DNA of 46,311 nucleotides from Pseudomonadota bacterium. GTDB lineage: Bacteria; Myxococcota_A; Bradymonadia; UBA4248. The notes under the pieces were generated by a model, which searched no databases, was not told where the DNA came from, and was given only the letters and a program-made list of their open reading frames with translations. The DNA lies in NCBI GenBank assembly GCA_017421975.1, contig JAFOHE010000022.1:1-46311 (forward strand). Direction: 5' to 3'. This document shows positions 43,892 through 46,311 of the stretch, piece by piece. Both the position numbers and the translations under genes were made by a program. The stretch's first letter is position 1. Each line of letters begins with the position of its first letter.

Positions 43892-45145
43892 TTATCTTTT
43901 TAACGCCACTCGGAGAAAATCTGAAAGTCGGTTTAAGCCAGCAGCAAAAAGCTCGGGAGCGACGATGAGGCTAAGGACGAGGGTAGGATGGGTGGGTCTG
44001 AATCCGAAAAAAGAGCCAGGAAAAACGCGAATGCCGAGGGTGGCGAGTTCGCAGGCATAGGCTTCGTCGTCTCCGGCCCAACCGGGCAGACGAATACAGG
44101 CACTCCAACCACCGCAGATATGAGTTACGGTCCATATCGTGTCTGGGCGCTTCGCAACGCTAGAAAGTGTTTCGAGGTTGATGCGTAAACGATCATTGCA
44201 TGGCGTGGAAAAATCATCGTGATGTGCCAATAAATAGGGCGTTATGCGTTGAATCCAACCAGAAACGCTGAGTGTTGAATCCGTGATGAAACTCAGGCGC
44301 TGCATAGCTTCTCGGACGATGTCAGGCGAACCACCAAAAACGCCCCAGCCAAGTTTGTGTTGTGGCAGACCGCAGACTTTTGAAAGTCCGCTCAGACTAA
44401 CGACGAGGCCGGATTTGGCATAAGACGCGGCGGGCTGTGTGACAAGTTCGGGATCGTTGTCGAGGCGATAACCCGCAAAAACTTCGTCGATGATGAGAAG
44501 GAGGCCGCGCCTGTCACAGAATGTAACGAGTTTGTCAAATTCAGTTTTTCGAATGCAGTGGCCAGTGGGATTGTTCGGACTGACAACGATGATAGCACGG
44601 GTTTTGGGGGATGACGTCTGCTCGAGTGCCCAAAAATCGATTGCCCATTCCCCAGCGCAGTCCTGAAGCGCGACTTCCCTAAGTTCAACCGATTCTAGCG
44701 AACAGAGACAGTCGAGAAGCGGATAAGTCGGATTGAAGGTGATGACTTCATCGCCAGGTTGGCAGACGAGTTTGATGAGGGCACCGATGGCCTCGCTCGT
44801 CGAGGCAAAAAGCTGGATGTCATCGGGGTTCGGCGTTGCGCCGAAAGGCGTGTAGTAGCGAGAAATGGCATCTCGCGTCTGATACAGCCCTTGGGGAGAG
44901 GCCTCGTAGGCAGAGATGACTGCTTCAATCATTCGATCCTTGTCCGGAAAAATGCCAGGCAGACCAACACGCGTTGCATTGCTAATGCTCAAATCAATGC
45001 CGTTATCACGGCCTGAATGTTGGCAATAATTTTCCCATGCTTCGTGACACGCGTTGGGTTCGAGATCACTCAGGGATGGGGTGCGGCTGTGTGCAAAGAA
45101 TGACAGAAACTCGGGAATCTTTGGCATTACGGGATTGTTGTACAT
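43892..45145 (-). CDS. pyridoxal-phosphate-dependent aminotransferase, class I/II
   Basis: A 417-residue fold-type I aminotransferase. The conserved features in order are the tyrosine-containing substrate segment GLYQTRDAISRYY, FASTSEAIGALIKL (cofactor phosphate loop), VVSPNNPTGH, the PLP-contacting IIDEVFAGYR, and SLSGLSKVCGLPQHKLGW with the Schiff-base Lys256. The domain order is normal. The amino donor and acceptor cannot be told, although the SGLSK motif and sequence style resemble aspartate/alanine or succinyldiaminopimelate-type enzymes. An in-frame ATG at 45127 is an alternative start; neither has a clear ribosome binding site. Confidence 0.88.
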   Translation of the reverse strand: MYNNPVMPKIPEFLSFFAHSRTPSLSDLEPNACHEAWENYCQHSGRDNGIDLSISNATRVGLPGIFPDKDRMIEAVISAYEASPQGLYQTRDAISRYYTPFGATPNPDDIQLFASTSEAIGALIKLVCQPGDEVITFNPTYPLLDCLCSLESVELREVALQDCAGEWAIDFWALEQTSSPKTRAIIVVSPNNPTGHCIRKTEFDKLVTFCDRRGLLLIIDEVFAGYRLDNDPELVTQPAASYAKSGLVVSLSGLSKVCGLPQHKLGWGVFGGSPDIVREAMQRLSFITDSTLSVSGWIQRITPYLLAHHDDFSTPCNDRLRINLETLSSVAKRPDTIWTVTHICGGWSACIRLPGWAGDDEAYACELATLGIRVFPGSFFGFRPTHPTLVLSLIVAPELFAAGLNRLSDFLRVALKR

Positions 45146-45435
45146 ACGTGTTTCGTGTGCCTATAACGAGTAACGAGGTTACGGGAACAGCCGCAGATAT
45201 TTTCTACGGCTTAGGGGACGAATGGGATGTATTTTATGCCTATTTTTTAGAAAGTGTTTGTTAAAATGATGTGAAATGATAAAACAGTGCGCTGGTCTGA
45301 TGCACAAACTTGCGTTTTTTGTCAGTTTTGCGTCAAAATGGTTCTCCCGAGACCGTGATTGGCTTCGTTAAGATTCGTAAAGGTGTTGTGATCCGTGTTT
45401 AAAACGCATCTTCGTCAATATCAGGATTTGCTCAG
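45146..45435. other. divergent promoter region, no feature resolved
   Basis: About 290 bases between divergent genes. AT-rich patches could house both promoters, but no well-spaced pair of boxes or inverted repeat longer than five bases stood out. Confidence 0.35.
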
Positions 45436-46311
45436 ATGGAACTAAGTCGGACGTTTCAAACACGAGCCCAGGCGCTCGAGGTATATCGTTCACAGCTTTG
45501 CAGACAGTTACTCTTTATTGAAGTCTTTGAGGCTGTGCGCCCGGATACACCGATCAAGTTGACGCTTCGTATCAGTGAAACAAATTCGGTCATCAAGCTT
45601 GCTGCAAAAGCCATCAAAATGATTCGAAAATCTGAAGCGATTGAGCTTGGCTATGGCACGCGTGCCGGTGTCATCCTGGATGTGCCCATCACGCCGGATA
45701 TTGTGGCACCGTTTCGTGCGTTTTTTCTATCGGATATGGGGGAAAACAGCCAGGCTTCACCGGCCGCGTCTGGCACCTCTTCGATACATCAGGTGTCGCA
45801 AAGTTCGCGTGTTAAAGTCTCTTATTCATCGGATGTATCGACGGCCTATTCACAGAATCCAAAGATTTCTTTCTCATCGTCTCAGGGCGGAAACAGCATT
45901 CAGAGTGCAAACTATGGAGCGTCTCAGTCTGGTACGCGCATGAATAACGGACATTCGCGTTTTGGAATTGTGTCTCCAGAGCTTTTGGCACAGTCCGCGC
46001 AACGCGCATCAAATCCCAATGTTGAACATACCTCATCGCAATATTCTCGTCTGAATGCTGTTCCGCGTGATGTTTCGTCTTCTTCAGAGGCTAAAGCCGT
46101 TGTGCGAGATTCCGCTTCATCGCAGTATTCTCGTTTGAATTCCGTTACGCGTGAATCGGACAATCCGTCTTATTCGTCTCAGCTTCAAGCTGTTCCACGC
46201 GAACCCGTTTCTTCACATTATTCGCGTTTGAACGCACCGCCGCGTGAACCGACGCCACCGTCCTATTCCTCGCAACTTCATGCTGTTCCGCGTGAACCTG
46301 TGGCCAAAAAA
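45436..46311 (+). CDS. repeat-rich protein with structured N-terminal domain, 3' end outside window
   Basis: An open frame of 292 codons running off the window. Residues 1-105 form a compact alpha/beta domain (LCRQLLFIEVFEAVRPDTPIKLTLRI, then AIELGYGTRAGVILDVPITP) that could be a PilZ-like fold, although the diagnostic RxxxR and D/NxSxxG motifs are not evident. From about residue 115 the chain is Ser/Gln/Tyr-rich and disordered. After about residue 205 a unit like SSQYSRLNAVPRE repeats at least six times, alternating with PSYSSQLHAVPRE. There is no signal peptide. A weak AGGA lies before the ATG. It could be a scaffold whose repeats bind a partner. The rest of the gene is unseen. Confidence 0.7.
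   Translation, partial: MELSRTFQTRAQALEVYRSQLCRQLLFIEVFEAVRPDTPIKLTLRISETNSVIKLAAKAIKMIRKSEAIELGYGTRAGVILDVPITPDIVAPFRAFFLSDMGENSQASPAASGTSSIHQVSQSSRVKVSYSSDVSTAYSQNPKISFSSSQGGNSIQSANYGASQSGTRMNNGHSRFGIVSPELLAQSAQRASNPNVEHTSSQYSRLNAVPRDVSSSSEAKAVVRDSASSQYSRLNSVTRESDNPSYSSQLQAVPREPVSSHYSRLNAPPREPTPPSYSSQLHAVPREPVAKK

Overview
The window is ordinary bacterial chromosome, with mid-range GC and dense genes on both strands. The sequence suggests a Gram-negative member of the Myxococcota/deltaproteobacterial group. Evidence is an NtrC-type sigma-54 activator, FHA proteins beside a class III cyclase, a mevalonate kinase, FGE-like and SGNH lipoproteins, Cys-rich lipoproteins with DxDxDG repeats, a matrixin-type protease with a Cys/TM/Arg tail, and several beta-barrel-like exported proteins. 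The taxon is inferred from gene content only. No rRNA, tRNA, CRISPR array, prophage or transposase was seen.

Layout. 1-8.3 kb: truncated methyltransferase whose reading frame breaks in an A9 tract, lipid kinase, asnS, an acidic unknown protein, an aquaporin with a cysteine-rich tail, and a two-gene unit of SagB-like nitroreductase lipoprotein and sigma-54 response regulator. 8.3-14.2 kb: a large repeat-bearing lipoprotein (DxDxDG/CGCG and GLUG repeats) bracketed by short-repeat DNA, a beta-barrel-like protein, a cobalamin adenosyltransferase-like protein and a nuclease lipoprotein. 14.3-21.5 kb: FIST protein, pepF-rpiB, CpoB-like protein with a GNAT enzyme, an outer-membrane-like protein and a hypoxanthine-DNA glycosylase. 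21.6-26 kb: a signalling cluster (FHA, FHA-GAF-cyclase, zinc ribbon-FHA-FHA) and an FGE-like lipoprotein. 26.2-34.7 kb: AmpG-like transporter, DksA-like protein, several exported unknowns, FCP1-like phosphatase, UvrC and a PDZ lipoprotein. 34.9-41.1 kb: unknown exported protein coupled to a metalloprotease, then gapA-pgk-tpiA and a mevalonate kinase. 41.2-46.3 kb: SGNH lipoprotein with an in-frame 33-bp repeat, IHF/HU protein, aminotransferase and a repeat-rich partial protein.

The most unusual signal is a family of five intergenic elements, 120-154 bp each. Each has conserved GC-rich hairpin ends around a palindromic core. In three copies the core is 86 bp and conserved. In two it is exactly 50 bp, unrelated in sequence between copies but still palindromic, sharing only ATTGG...CCAAT termini. 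Four of the five sit 5-26 nt past a stop codon with the same end facing the incoming transcript. A pair of smaller palindromes with similar flanks lies near 11.5 kb. This looks like selection on structure rather than sequence, and it is the best candidate here for something undescribed.

Functional links: gapA, pgk and tpiA are three consecutive glycolytic steps in one direction, with gapA having its own promoter and terminator. The FHA/cyclase genes form a plausible phosphothreonine- and cAMP-linked signalling group. At least eight proteins carry a lipobox, so the envelope is a major theme.
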